Source: a bacterium (GTDB lineage Archaea; Thermoproteota; Nitrososphaeria; Nitrososphaerales; Gagatemarchaeaceae). From it: 64,000 bases of DNA. The translations under genes were made by a program, and so were the position numbers. Positions 40,528 to 49,156 of this stretch are shown in pieces (position 1 is the first letter of the stretch; each line of letters starts with the position of its first letter). Under the pieces are notes generated by a model. The model saw only the letters and a program-made list of their open reading frames with translations. It was not told where the DNA came from and searched no databases. The stretch covers positions 1-64,000 of the forward strand of contig DAIDAO010000052.1 of NCBI GenBank assembly GCA_027310575.1. Reading direction: 5' to 3'.

Positions 40528-40737
40528 TCAGCTCGACGACGACAGGTAGCTCCACATGATGACGCCCACGAGCATCACCAGCGAACCGGCGAAGCCCGTT
40601 ATCAGCGCCCCTGCGGCGTCGCCGCTGAGGCCGATGTTCATGAGGGCGTTGATCACCGGGACTCTTACGAGCCAGGCGAAGAAGCCCAGGGCGTATCCTA
40701 GGAGCCAGAACCCGAGCAGGACTAGTTTCCTTCCCAT
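40528..40737 (-). CDS. Small two-helix membrane protein
   Basis: A 69-residue protein starting MGRKLVLLGFWLLGYALGFF, followed by VPVINALMNIGLSGDAAGAL and a second helix (GFAGSLVMLVGVIMWSYL). No family recognised. ATG 40737 is the first start, with an AT-rich TATA-like stretch upstream (about 40770). Confidence 0.6.
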   Translation of the reverse strand: MGRKLVLLGFWLLGYALGFFAWLVRVPVINALMNIGLSGDAAGALITGFAGSLVMLVGVIMWSYLSSSS

Positions 40738-40816
40738 GTTGATTCTCTATCAATATCACGTCCAAAGTTCGTAAATGCGGGGAAGATAGTATTCCTTTAC
40801 GGCTTGGTTGAATTGT

Positions 40817-40990
40817 TTAGACGAGAAGACCGGCCAACGAGAGCATGTAGGTCGTAGCCACGCTGGAGACCGCGCCAAGGATGAGAAAGAGGACCCCTTC
40901 CGCGAGTACCTTCCTCTCTTGCTTCTCATATTCGTCGCTTATGCACCCGGCCAGAAGTCCGCCGAAGATCGACCCTGGGTCCTGGGACAT
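40817..40990 (-). CDS. 57-residue single-helix membrane protein
   Basis: The frame from ATG 40990 gives MSQDPGSIFGGLLAGCISDE, a charged turn (YEKQERK) and a long hydrophobic stretch VLAEGVLFLILGAVSSVATT that ends near the C-terminus. A clear minus-strand TATA box CGTTAATAGG (41017-41026) lies about 31 bases upstream, so the start and the gene look real. Function unknown. Confidence 0.6.
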   Translation of the reverse strand: MSQDPGSIFGGLLAGCISDEYEKQERKVLAEGVLFLILGAVSSVATTYMLSLAGLLV

Positions 40991-41016
40991 GCCAGGCGTT
41001 GAAAGGACCTCGCACG

Positions 41017-41026
41017 CCTATTAACG
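41017..41026 (-). promoter_or_regulatory. TATA box of the 57-residue protein gene
   Basis: On the minus strand CGTTAATAGG, centred about 31 bases before the ATG at 40990. Confidence 0.45.
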
Positions 41027-41107
41027 GTTGTGGAGATGGCGTCCATCGTTCCAGCATAGGGCGCCCCTGACAGCCTGACGTGCTCTTCAGCATCCGAGGC
41101 GGGCGGC

Positions 41108-42304
41108 TCAACCGATGACGGTCTTCACTTCGGGGCATCCGAGGAAGCGCCCCAGGTCCGAGGCCTCCGCCCTAGCCTGCGACAGGACTCTGCTCGAGAG
41201 CTTCGCGAAAGGCGCCACGCGGACCTGGAGCTCGCCCTTCCGCTGGACATGAGACCAGACCCCCAAGGCCTGGCCGTCAACGAGAAGGACCGGCGAGACC
41301 CACCCCTGCGGGCGGTAGACCCTCGTGTGATGCCCCTCGTCAACTACGTTCCGATGAGACCTGTGCCCCAGGAGGAATGAATCGAAGAAAGGGAGCAGGC
41401 GGACCACCTGTCCCCTGGTCTCTGAGTTCTTCAGCCGAGACAGATCTTCTCGGAGGACCCAGGCCTTCTTGCCGGCGGCCTCGACCTGGACAGTGTCTTC
41501 CTCCCGGAGAGCCCATATCGGCTTCGCGTCCCGCATGTACATGCCCGCCCACAGCGCGAAGTCGGCGATCGTAGCAGGCCCGAATGCGCTCAGGTACCTG
41601 GCCAACAGCTCGCCTTCGGCCTCTTCTACCGGGACGTCCTTCCAGCGGGGGAGCCACCTGTCGGCTCGGACATACGTCGATTCGTTCCCGACGTTGGGGC
41701 CTGAACAGATGACGTCCCGCGCCCCTATGACGTGAAGCAGGAAACCGACTGAGAGAAAGGTGCCACCGACCTCGACCCAGGGCACGGCCCTGCTGTCGCC
41801 CCAGCCGCCGCCGGCCTTCGACTTCAGCCTGTATCCCGCTGACCTGAGCCCCTGCGCGATCCCGTTCCTGGTGCGCGGCTCACCGAGCATCCCGATGATG
41901 TCGTCCAGCAGCCTGTCGAGCGCCTGCTCTGAGGAGACCTGCTTGAGCGCCCATCTGAGGTTGTAGGCGGACCGCCTGTATGTGCCTCTGACGAAGACCG
42001 CGAGGTCGTCCGAAGGGAGAAGGAACATCGTCCTCCTCATGCCCCACGCCCGCACGAGGGTCCGTTCCTTCCATATGGCTGCGTCCAGGTCCTGGATCGT
42101 CACGCCTCTCACTCGCGCCCAGATCGAGAGCTGGGCCGCAGAGAGCACCTGTGCCTGCGCGCCGCCGATGTCGCCTGCCACCGAAGCCAGGGAGGAGGGG
42201 GGTGCCCGCTCAGAGAGATGGTGCTTGGAGAGCCTGAAGGCGGCCGCCTTCGCCGGAGAGACCTCAACCATGACCCGCGGCTCACTCATGGTAGGACTTC
42301 GCAT
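41108..42304 (-). CDS. AlkZ-like winged-helix DNA glycosylase (HTH_42)
   Basis: The 398-residue protein belongs to the winged-helix HTH_42 superfamily of AlkZ/YcaQ DNA glycosylases, which remove alkylated bases and unhook interstrand crosslinks. The catalytic QxQ motif is visible as Gln50-Ala-Gln52 in IGGAQAQVLSA, the AlkZ form rather than the YcaQ QxD form, and the core shows IWKERTLVRAWGMRRTMFLL. ATG 42304 is 18 bases after the preceding hydrolase gene, with GAAGGTGA upstream as a ribosome-binding site, so the two are probably cotranscribed. Confidence 0.8.
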   Translation of the reverse strand: MRSPTMSEPRVMVEVSPAKAAAFRLSKHHLSERAPPSSLASVAGDIGGAQAQVLSAAQLSIWARVRGVTIQDLDAAIWKERTLVRAWGMRRTMFLLPSDDLAVFVRGTYRRSAYNLRWALKQVSSEQALDRLLDDIIGMLGEPRTRNGIAQGLRSAGYRLKSKAGGGWGDSRAVPWVEVGGTFLSVGFLLHVIGARDVICSGPNVGNESTYVRADRWLPRWKDVPVEEAEGELLARYLSAFGPATIADFALWAGMYMRDAKPIWALREEDTVQVEAAGKKAWVLREDLSRLKNSETRGQVVRLLPFFDSFLLGHRSHRNVVDEGHHTRVYRPQGWVSPVLLVDGQALGVWSHVQRKGELQVRVAPFAKLSSRVLSQARAEASDLGRFLGCPEVKTVIG

Positions 42305-42321
42305 GCTGACGCTCGTCACCT

Positions 42322-43020
42322 TCAGCTCAGAGAGACGAGGTTTGCGGCCAGTTCCTCTGGCCTGGTGATCATCGGCCAGTGCCCGGTCTCCATGACCTTG
42401 TGCGGGCCTTCCAGCTTCCCCCATTTTCCTGAGATTATCTCGTCGACAGGGTCGCCCGAAAGAGTGCAGAAGATGTACGCGCTTTTCACGCCGTCGAAGT
42501 CCTCTGAGAGGGTGATGGGGTCTTTGGCCAGCTTGACCGGCCAGGGGGTCGCTTTGGACAGCATCCACCTGCGGTCGTCTCCCTGGACGTCCATTCCGAT
42601 CCGGTCGACGATCTCTTCGGTGAGCGGTATCGCGAAGCCGCCTGCAGGCGGGGGGCCGTACTCCTGGGTCGGGTCGAGCCCACCCTGAGGGGCCCTCACC
42701 TTCTTCGGAAGGAATGCGTCGAGGTAGATCACCTTCCTCACCCTGTCATGCGCGCGGTCCGCCACTGCCGCCGCGACCTTACCGGCGAAGCTGTGCCCTA
42801 CGAGCACAATGTCGTCGAGGTCGTTGAACTCGACCACGTTCAGGACGTCCTTGGTCGCCGTCTCCATGCCGACTTCCTTCGAAGCCAGGTGGACCCGTTC
42901 TCCCATGCCGGTCAATGTCACCGGATAAGGAGCGTGACCCCGGCTCTCTAGGGTCTCAGCCACCCTCTTCCATGCCCAGGCGCCGAGCCACGCCCCCGGT
43001 ACGAGGACGAACGACGTCAA
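42322..43020 (-). CDS. Alpha/beta hydrolase
   Basis: About 232 residues with the alpha/beta hydrolase fold: oxyanion-side FVLVPGAWLGAWAWKRV, nucleophile elbow GHSFAG, and catalytic His in METGHWPM, resembling the esterase/HNL-like family. Unlike the gene at 46873, all catalytic parts are present. TTG 43020 was chosen over TTG 43029 because it lies about 29 bases from the TATA-like GTCTTATTATC (43045-43053). It is followed by the AlkZ gene in the same direction. Confidence 0.82.
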   Translation of the reverse strand: MTSFVLVPGAWLGAWAWKRVAETLESRGHAPYPVTLTGMGERVHLASKEVGMETATKDVLNVVEFNDLDDIVLVGHSFAGKVAAAVADRAHDRVRKVIYLDAFLPKKVRAPQGGLDPTQEYGPPPAGGFAIPLTEEIVDRIGMDVQGDDRRWMLSKATPWPVKLAKDPITLSEDFDGVKSAYIFCTLSGDPVDEIISGKWGKLEGPHKVMETGHWPMITRPEELAANLVSLS

Positions 43021-43144
43021 CTGCGCCAAGCGCGGGCTTCCCTGATAATAAGACCGACTGCTCGAGCGAGGGCTCGACCCCGTGGCCCGCTGAGAGTATT
43101 CGGCCGCCCACGAGGATTGTCAACAAAACGCGACCCAGGCTAGC

Positions 43145-43154
43145 GTTGATATAC
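43145..43154 (+). promoter_or_regulatory. TATA box of the purine operon
   Basis: GTTGATATAC is centred about 40 bases before the TTG start at 43190 and is the only TATA-like site there. Confidence 0.45.
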
Positions 43155-43189
43155 CCGACAAGAATTCCGACTTCGGCAAGGCTTACACC

Positions 43190-44293
43190 TTGCCAAGCAG
43201 CTTCCTCACGAAACTGAATTCGGCCCAGAGCGTGTTCACGTTCAGGGACTTCATCCTCCTCCCGGGAAGGAGCGAAGTAGAACCCGGCGGGATAGACCTC
43301 TCGTCGAACCTGACCAGGCGCATCAGGGTAAGGCTCCCCCTGGTCTCGTCCCCCATGGACACAGTGACCGAATGGAGGCTGGCGCTGGAGATGGCGAGGC
43401 TGGGAGGGGCAGGAGCGATCCACAGGAACATGCCTATCGAGACTCAGGTGGAGCAGGCGAAGAAGGTCAAGGCGGCGAAGGGGGACTTCCTCAGCACAGA
43501 CGACAGGGGCAGGCCGCTGGTGGGGGCGTCCGTTTCCCCGGTCGACAGGGAGAGGTGCCTCGCCCTCGACCGCGTCGTCGATTTCCTTGTGGCTGACGTC
43601 GCGCACTTCCATACCTCGAAGGTCATGGGCGCAGCGAAGAAGGTCATCCCTGAGCTGAGCAGGGACTTCGTCGCAGGCAACATAGGGACCAGGCAGGCAG
43701 TCTTTGACATCCTGGACGAGCTCCCGCGGGTCGACGGCTTCAGGGCCGGGATAGGCTCGGGGGCCATCTGCATCACATCTGAGGTTACGAGGGTGGGCGC
43801 GCCCACGCTCTTCGCTGTCGCAGAGGTGGCCAGCGCGCTGGAGGAGAGGAGGGTCGAGCTCCCGGTGGTCGCAGACGGGGGGATAAGGGGTCCCGGGGAC
43901 GCCGCGCTGGCGTTCGCGTCGGGCGCGTCCACCGCGATGCTCGGGACGATGCTGGCAGGGACCGAGGAAGCGCCGAGCAGCATCACCGTCCGCGGCGGGA
44001 AGAAGTTCAAGACGCATCGAGGGATGGCGAGCGCTGCGGCTCGAAAGGTCCGGTTCGCGATAGACAGGTATGCGGTCCCGGCCAAGGGGCTTGACGAGGG
44101 GGTGGAGGCGTACGTCCCCTACGCTGGGAAGGCGGATGGTGTCGTGGCCATGATGGAGAACGGGCTCAGGGCAGCCTTCGGGTACGCGGGCGCGAGGAAC
44201 GTCGAGGAGATGTGGAAGAAGGCGTCATTCGGCTCCATGACCGCGGTCGGCTCGGGGGAGCTCGGCGCGCACTCCCTGGAGCTCAAGAGATAG
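43190..44293 (+). CDS. guaB: IMP dehydrogenase without CBS domains
   Basis: The 367-residue TIM barrel has the IMPDH/GMP reductase pattern: VSSPMDTVTEWRLALEMA, catalytic Cys194 in GIGSGAICITS, VVADGGIRGPGDAALAFASG, and GMASAAARK leading to DRYAVPAKG and EGVEAYVPYAG. The Arg-Tyr of DRY at the flap favours IMPDH over GMP reductase. The CBS pair that normally interrupts the barrel is absent (about 370 versus 480-500 residues). It converts IMP to XMP for the GMP synthase encoded three bases downstream. TTG 43190 starts the operon. Confidence 0.85.
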   Translation: MPSSFLTKLNSAQSVFTFRDFILLPGRSEVEPGGIDLSSNLTRRIRVRLPLVSSPMDTVTEWRLALEMARLGGAGAIHRNMPIETQVEQAKKVKAAKGDFLSTDDRGRPLVGASVSPVDRERCLALDRVVDFLVADVAHFHTSKVMGAAKKVIPELSRDFVAGNIGTRQAVFDILDELPRVDGFRAGIGSGAICITSEVTRVGAPTLFAVAEVASALEERRVELPVVADGGIRGPGDAALAFASGASTAMLGTMLAGTEEAPSSITVRGGKKFKTHRGMASAAARKVRFAIDRYAVPAKGLDEGVEAYVPYAGKADGVVAMMENGLRAAFGYAGARNVEEMWKKASFGSMTAVGSGELGAHSLELKR

Positions 44294-44296
44294 GCC

Positions 44297-45841
44297 TTGC
44301 AGCCCGACCTGGCCGGCGGCATAGCCGTCCTCGACTTCGGCGGCCAGTACGCGCACCTGATCTGCAGGCGGATCCGCTCATTGGGGGTCTATTCCGCCCT
44401 GCTGCCGCACGATACATCCCTCGAGGAGCTGAAGAGGATGGGGGTCGCCGGCATCGTCCTCTCCGGGGGGCCGGCGAGCGTCTACTCCCAGGGGGCGCCG
44501 GCTGCAGACCCGTCCATATTCCGGAGCGAGATCCCGACGCTCGGGATATGCTACGGCTACCAGCTCATGGTGAAGGCGCACGGCGGGGAGGTGGGGAAGG
44601 TCGAGAAGAAGGAGTACGGCCGGGCCAGCATCACGGTCGTCGAGGGAGGAGGCCTCTTCGACGGACTGGCGGAAGACAGGCTCGTCTGCTGGATGAGCCA
44701 TACGGACTCGGCCAAGAGCATCCCTCCGACGATGAAGGTGCTCGCGTCGAGCTCCAACTCCCCCTACGCGGCCGTCAGGGTGTCAGGGGCGCCCCAGTTC
44801 GGCGTGCAGTTCCACCCTGAGGTGTCCCACACGGAAAGAGGGCAGGCGCTCCTTTCGAACTTCGCCTTCGGCATCTGCAGGGCGGACAGGAGCTGGAGCA
44901 TGGAGGGGTTCCTGGAGAGGTCCGTCGAATCGCTGTCGAAGATCGACGGGAGGGTCCTCTGCGCGGTCTCAGGCGGTGTGGACTCGTCAGTGACTGCTGC
45001 GCTGCTCTCAAGGGCCATCGGCCCGAGGCTCCGCAGCGTGTTCATCGACACGGGGCTGCTGAGGGAGGGTGAAGCGGACCGCGTCAGGAGGTTTCTCGGC
45101 AAGGAACTCGGGGTGAACGTGGAGATCGTCGACGCGTCGGAGCAGTTCCTCGGAGCGCTGCGGGGGGTGGCCGACCCAGAGCGGAAGAGGAAGATCGTGG
45201 GGAAGATGTTCGCTGACGCCTTCGAAGAGTTCGCGAGGAGGGAGGGCCCGTTCACGCACCTCGCACAGGGCACCCTCTACCCGGACGTCATCGAGAGCGG
45301 GAGGTCGATCGGGCCTGCGTCTGTCATCAAGACGCACCACAACGTCGGCGGGCTCCCTGCGGACCTGTCGATGAAGGTGGTGGAGCCGCTTCGGGACCTG
45401 TACAAGGACGAGGTGAGGGAGCTCGGGAGGCTGCTCGGCCTTGCGACGCCCGTGGTGGAGAGGCACCCGTTCCCGGGCCCAGGGCTGGCGGTCAGGGTGA
45501 TAGGCGAGGTGACCAAGGAGAAGCTCAGGGTCTGCCGCGAGTCGAGCAGCATCGTCGAGCAGGTCCTGGAAGAGGAAGGGATCTACGGAAGGGTCTGGCA
45601 GGCCTTCGCATATGTGGGAGACGACCTGGTTACCGGGGTGCTCGGGGACGAGAGGAAGCACGGGTACCAGGTCATAGTGAAGGTCGTGGAGTCTGTGGAC
45701 GCCATGACGGCGGACTGGACGAGGCTGGACCCGGGCGTCCTGGAGAGGATCTCGAACAGGATCACCAACGAAGTCCCAGGGGTGGTTGCGGTGGCCTACT
45801 CCATCTCGTCGAAGCCCCCGGCCACGATCGAGCCGCAGTGA
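44297..45841 (+). CDS. guaA: GMP synthase (glutamine-hydrolysing), fused
   Basis: The 514-residue enzyme carries both domains in one chain: the class I amidotransferase with Cys85 in GICYGYQLM and FHPEVSHT, and the ATP-pyrophosphatase with SGGVDSSVTAALLS, then a dimerisation domain ending PATIEPQ-like. It aminates XMP to GMP. Many euryarchaea have two separate subunits, so the fused form is informative. TTG 44297 follows guaB by three bases, and the stop overlaps the next gene (GTGA). Confidence 0.95.
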   Translation: MQPDLAGGIAVLDFGGQYAHLICRRIRSLGVYSALLPHDTSLEELKRMGVAGIVLSGGPASVYSQGAPAADPSIFRSEIPTLGICYGYQLMVKAHGGEVGKVEKKEYGRASITVVEGGGLFDGLAEDRLVCWMSHTDSAKSIPPTMKVLASSSNSPYAAVRVSGAPQFGVQFHPEVSHTERGQALLSNFAFGICRADRSWSMEGFLERSVESLSKIDGRVLCAVSGGVDSSVTAALLSRAIGPRLRSVFIDTGLLREGEADRVRRFLGKELGVNVEIVDASEQFLGALRGVADPERKRKIVGKMFADAFEEFARREGPFTHLAQGTLYPDVIESGRSIGPASVIKTHHNVGGLPADLSMKVVEPLRDLYKDEVRELGRLLGLATPVVERHPFPGPGLAVRVIGEVTKEKLRVCRESSSIVEQVLEEEGIYGRVWQAFAYVGDDLVTGVLGDERKHGYQVIVKVVESVDAMTADWTRLDPGVLERISNRITNEVPGVVAVAYSISSKPPATIEPQ

Positions 45842-46830
45842 AGCCCATGCCCAGACTCGGAGCAGAAACGAAGCTCGCAGAGCTCCACGTGCACCTCGGC
45901 GGGTCGGTGGACCCCGCCGTGATGTGGGAGATCGCCCACGCCCAGGGGATACGGCTCCCCACCAAGGACTACTGGAAGTTCGTGGAGCTCGTCACAGTCG
46001 ACTCGGTCAAGAAGAAGACCTTCGAGGACTACCTCTCGCTCTTCCACTGGACGGAGCTGATACAATCGAGCCCCATAGCCATCGAGCGCTCCGTCTACCA
46101 GACGATAGCAGGCGCGTACAGAAAGAACAACATCACCCTCCTCGAGCTCCGCTTCAACCCCATGAAGCGCAACAGGGGAGGGGAGCAGGACCTGGACCAG
46201 ATCATGATGGCTGCAGTGAGGGGGCTTGACAGGGCGTCCCTGGAGTACCCGGTGAAGACCGGGCTCATCGTCTGCCTCGACAGGACGTTCAACCACCGGC
46301 TGAACGAGATACTGCTGGAGAAGGCCGTCCTGTTCTCGGGGAGGGGGGTAGTGGGGATAGACGTCGCAGGCGCGGCGGGGAAGGGGTTCAGGTACGCCGA
46401 CTACTCTGAGCTGTTCAGGCGGGCGAGGAAGGCTGGGCTCGGGCTCACGGTGCATGCGGGGGAGGACGAGGGGCCGGAGTCCGTGAGAGATGTGGTCGAA
46501 CACCTCGAGCCCGACAGGATCGGGCACGGCGTCAGGGCGGCTGAGGACAGGAAGACCATGGACGTCCTGAAGGAGACAGGCACAGTCCTCGAGGTGTGCC
46601 CGACTTCCAACCTCAACACAGGGGTGCTGAAGGGGGTCGCCCAGATGAAGCGGGTGTTCAGGGCGCTCGAAGACAGCGGAGTCAAGCTCACGATCAACAC
46701 GGACGGGCCGGAGATGCTGAAGACGAACCTTAGGGGGGAGATGGAGTTCCTGATGAGAGAGGGGATACTGAGGGAGGAGGAGGTGCTCCGCGCAAACAGG
46801 AACGCGTTCGAAGCCGCGTTCGTAAAGTGA
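45838..46830 (+). CDS. Adenosine deaminase-like protein
   Basis: The 330-residue TIM barrel has the metal set HVH (His17, His19), TVHAGE (His206, Glu209), His230 in IGHG, and Asp289 in INTDGPE. In adenosine deaminases the usual sequence is TDDP; the second Asp, which contacts the purine, is Gly290 here, so purine specificity may differ. The gene overlaps guaA by four bases (GTGA), placing it in the purine pathway, where deaminating an adenine compound would feed IMP to guaB. Confidence 0.85.
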   Translation: MKPMPRLGAETKLAELHVHLGGSVDPAVMWEIAHAQGIRLPTKDYWKFVELVTVDSVKKKTFEDYLSLFHWTELIQSSPIAIERSVYQTIAGAYRKNNITLLELRFNPMKRNRGGEQDLDQIMMAAVRGLDRASLEYPVKTGLIVCLDRTFNHRLNEILLEKAVLFSGRGVVGIDVAGAAGKGFRYADYSELFRRARKAGLGLTVHAGEDEGPESVRDVVEHLEPDRIGHGVRAAEDRKTMDVLKETGTVLEVCPTSNLNTGVLKGVAQMKRVFRALEDSGVKLTINTDGPEMLKTNLRGEMEFLMREGILREEEVLRANRNAFEAAFVK

Positions 46831-46872
46831 AGCAGAAAGGTTTGAAAGGCAATCACGAAAGCGTGGCCCTGG

Positions 46873-47601
46873 TTGGAAGCGACTGAGAAAGAGGTCGCCG
46901 TCGGCGAGTTCACGATAAACTACGCGTCCGTGGGGAGCGGGGAGCCGCTCCTGCTGCTGCACGGGAGCGAGCCGAGAGAGAGCTGGCGCGTCTGGGAACC
47001 CCTGTTCGCCCTGGCCGACTCGCGGAAGCTAATCGCGCCTGACCTCCTGGGGTACGGGAAGTCCTCGAAGCCCGACGAGACCCCCGACTTCCGGGCGCAG
47101 GCCAGGATGCTGAAGGACTTCGCAGAGAGGATCGGGGTCGAGAAGGTGAGCCTGATGGCCAGCGGCTGGGGCGGGCAGGTCGCGCTCGAGTTCGCCCTGG
47201 AGTGGCCAGAGGGGGTCCGCTCCCTGGTGCTCGTGGCGAGCGCATACGACAAGGAGCAGCTCCCGAGGCTCCAGAAGCTGAGGAAGCCGACGCTGATAAT
47301 ATTCGCAGAGGACGACATGGTGACCCAGCTCAAGGCCGGGTATCTCCTGAGGGACGCTATCGGGACGTCAAGGCTGGAGGTGCTGGACCCGGTCGCCCGC
47401 GACCCTGCGCAGGACTTCAGGATGTCTCACAGGCTGCAGAAGTTCAGAGCGCCCCAGGTCCTGCAGCTCGCGAGGTCGTTCCTGTCCAACCCGGAGGCGA
47501 TGGTCGCCGAGCCCCCGGAGATGGAGAACGAGCTGCGGGGGAACGCGCTGAGAAAGGAAGACGAGAAGGACGGGGCGATCTGGAAGCAGAGCAAGCAGTG
47601 A
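46873..47601 (+). CDS. Alpha/beta hydrolase-fold protein lacking catalytic residues
   Basis: The 242-residue protein has an alpha/beta hydrolase fold (LLLLHGSEPRESWRVWEPLF, APDLLGYGKSSKPDE), but the nucleophile elbow reads LMASGWGGQV, with Gly98 where Ser, Asp or Cys would stand (codon GGC). The expected late catalytic His is also missing (LDPVARDPAQ). The C-terminal 60 residues are charged (RKEDEKDGAIWKQSKQ). It is probably a non-enzymatic or binding protein. TTG 46873 is the start; it follows the adenosine deaminase gene by 42 bases. Confidence 0.7.
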   Translation: MEATEKEVAVGEFTINYASVGSGEPLLLLHGSEPRESWRVWEPLFALADSRKLIAPDLLGYGKSSKPDETPDFRAQARMLKDFAERIGVEKVSLMASGWGGQVALEFALEWPEGVRSLVLVASAYDKEQLPRLQKLRKPTLIIFAEDDMVTQLKAGYLLRDAIGTSRLEVLDPVARDPAQDFRMSHRLQKFRAPQVLQLARSFLSNPEAMVAEPPEMENELRGNALRKEDEKDGAIWKQSKQ

Positions 47602-47616
47602 GGCGGTGTCGCGCGC

Positions 47617-48228
47617 TTACCTTGAAGCCATGGCGACGCGTTCCTGTTCGTTCTTCTTCTTGACCGCGTAGCTGCTCGCGTCGCCTGCGGCAGCCTGGAT
47701 GATCTCTTCTGCGAGAACCTCCTCCACTGTCTTGGGGGAGTTGAAGGCGGCCTCCCTCACACCTTCGGAGATGAACCTCAGCGCAAGGTCGACCCTCCTG
47801 ACCGGGGATATGTCGACGGACTGGTGGTAGACGACCCCTCCGTAGCTGAGCCTGGTCGTGTCCTCGTTGGGGGACGAGTTCTCGATGGCCCTCACAAGCT
47901 GCTGGACCGGGTTCTGGCCGGTCTTCAGCTCGATGATCGCGAACGCCGTCTTGACTATGTTCATCGACTTCTGCTTCTTGCCCCCCATGCGGCCTGTGTT
48001 CTTCGCGTACTTCTTGCCGAAGTGCGAGGTTTCGTTCACCAGTCTCTCCACTATGTTGATCCTGGTCTTCCCGAACTTCTTGTGCTCATGTCTCCCCCCG
48101 GAATGAGGGATGAGCATAGGCTTCAGGTTGATGACCGTCTGCAGCCCAGGGTCCTCCACCTTGACCCCGGTGACGTCCCACCGGTCCCAGAGCATGAGGT
48201 TCGGATACTCGAGCGACTGCCTGCTCAT
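47617..48228 (-). CDS. rps7: Ribosomal protein S7
   Basis: The 203-residue protein matches archaeal uS7: KFGKTRINIVERLVNETSHF, GKKQKSMNIVKTAFAIIEL, GQNPVQQLVRAIENSSPNED and RRVDLALRFISEGVREAA. It binds the 3' domain of 16S rRNA. ATG 48228 starts two bases after the S12 stop, preceded by the ribosome-binding sequence GGAGAT; the frame upstream runs through S12 and is spurious. The operon ends here, without EF-2. Confidence 0.96.
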   Translation of the reverse strand: MSRQSLEYPNLMLWDRWDVTGVKVEDPGLQTVINLKPMLIPHSGGRHEHKKFGKTRINIVERLVNETSHFGKKYAKNTGRMGGKKQKSMNIVKTAFAIIELKTGQNPVQQLVRAIENSSPNEDTTRLSYGGVVYHQSVDISPVRRVDLALRFISEGVREAAFNSPKTVEEVLAEEIIQAAAGDASSYAVKKKNEQERVAMASR

Positions 48229-48230
48229 TC

Positions 48231-48665
48231 CTATCTCCTCGGCTTCTCCTTCCTGCCGTAGACCAGCTCGTTGAGCGATACGCCGTTCACCTTGAAGACG
48301 GTCCAGCGGACCCCCGGGATGTCCCCCATTGCCCTCTTCATCGAGCCGCCGATCCCCTGGAGCATCACTTCGTCGTGCTCGTCTACGAAGTTCAGCGCCC
48401 CGTCTCCGGGGAGGAAGGCCGTCACCTGCTTCCCGTTCTTGACTATCTGGCACCGGACGCACTTCCGGATGGCTGAGTTCGGCTGCTTCGACTCGACCCC
48501 CACCTTCTCGAGGACGATCCCCCTCGCCTGGGGGGCCCCTTCGAGCGGGTCGGCCTTGTAGTCGAGCCCCAGCTTCCTCCGCTTGTACCACTTGTTGGAC
48601 CAGCGGAGGTTCTGCCTCTTCTGCAGCATCTGCCGTCCTGCGAACTCCCCGCGCGGTGAAGCCAT
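48231..48665 (-). CDS. rps12: Ribosomal protein S12
   Basis: The 144-residue protein matches archaeal uS12 (S23e) of the decoding centre: [60 protein letters not shown] and GRKEKPRR at the C-terminus. It has its own TATA box in the nusA-S12 gap, so it can be transcribed apart from the polymerase genes. Confidence 0.96.
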   Translation of the reverse strand: MASPRGEFAGRQMLQKRQNLRWSNKWYKRRKLGLDYKADPLEGAPQARGIVLEKVGVESKQPNSAIRKCVRCQIVKNGKQVTAFLPGDGALNFVDEHDEVMLQGIGGSMKRAMGDIPGVRWTVFKVNGVSLNELVYGRKEKPRR

Positions 48666-48690
48666 TTTCTCAGACGCCGCCTCTATCCAT

Positions 48691-48700
48691 CGTATATAAC
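48691..48700 (-). promoter_or_regulatory. TATA box upstream of S12
   Basis: GTTATATACG on the minus strand is a near-consensus box centred about 31 bases before the S12 ATG, an internal promoter within the polymerase-ribosome string. Confidence 0.55.
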
Positions 48701-48703
48701 CCC

Positions 48704-49156
48704 TTACAGCTCTGACGTTATCTGCAGGTTGCCCACGTCGAAGTACCTCTTCGCGAGCATCCGCACCTTCTCGGCGTTCTTCCCTCCGAGCCCGAGGACC
48801 GCCCCCTTCTTGCGCGAATCGACCACGACCACGACCCCCTTCGTCCCGTCGAGCCTGTCGCTCACCCTGACCTCCTGGACGAACTTCGCCCCGAGCGCGT
48901 TCTTGACCAGCCCCTCTATGTCGTCGGCCCACTCCACCACCTCCACAGGCTTGTGGACCGCCCTTTCGATCTTCTTGACCGAGGCGCCGTCCTTCCCTAT
49001 GGCGAGCCCCATCTGTCCCTGGGCAATCACGAAGATCACCCTGTCGCGCTTCTCGTCCACGACGACGTCCCGCGCCGTCGCCCCCGTCATCCCCTGGAAC
49101 ATGGAAAGGAGCGAAAGCTCGTCGGAGGAGAGCTTGATTTCTGGCACCAGCTTCAC
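48704..49156 (-). CDS. nusA: Archaeal NusA-like transcription factor
   Basis: The 150-residue protein has two KH domains, as in archaeal NusA, without the bacterial N-terminal and S1 domains: [20 protein letters not shown] and [20 protein letters not shown] carry the GxxG loops. It binds RNA during elongation or termination. The GTG start overlaps the eL30 stop (GTGA), and it lies at its usual place between eL30 and S12. Confidence 0.93.
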   Translation of the reverse strand: MKLVPEIKLSSDELSLLSMFQGMTGATARDVVVDEKRDRVIFVIAQGQMGLAIGKDGASVKKIERAVHKPVEVVEWADDIEGLVKNALGAKFVQEVRVSDRLDGTKGVVVVVDSRKKGAVLGLGGKNAEKVRMLAKRYFDVGNLQITSEL

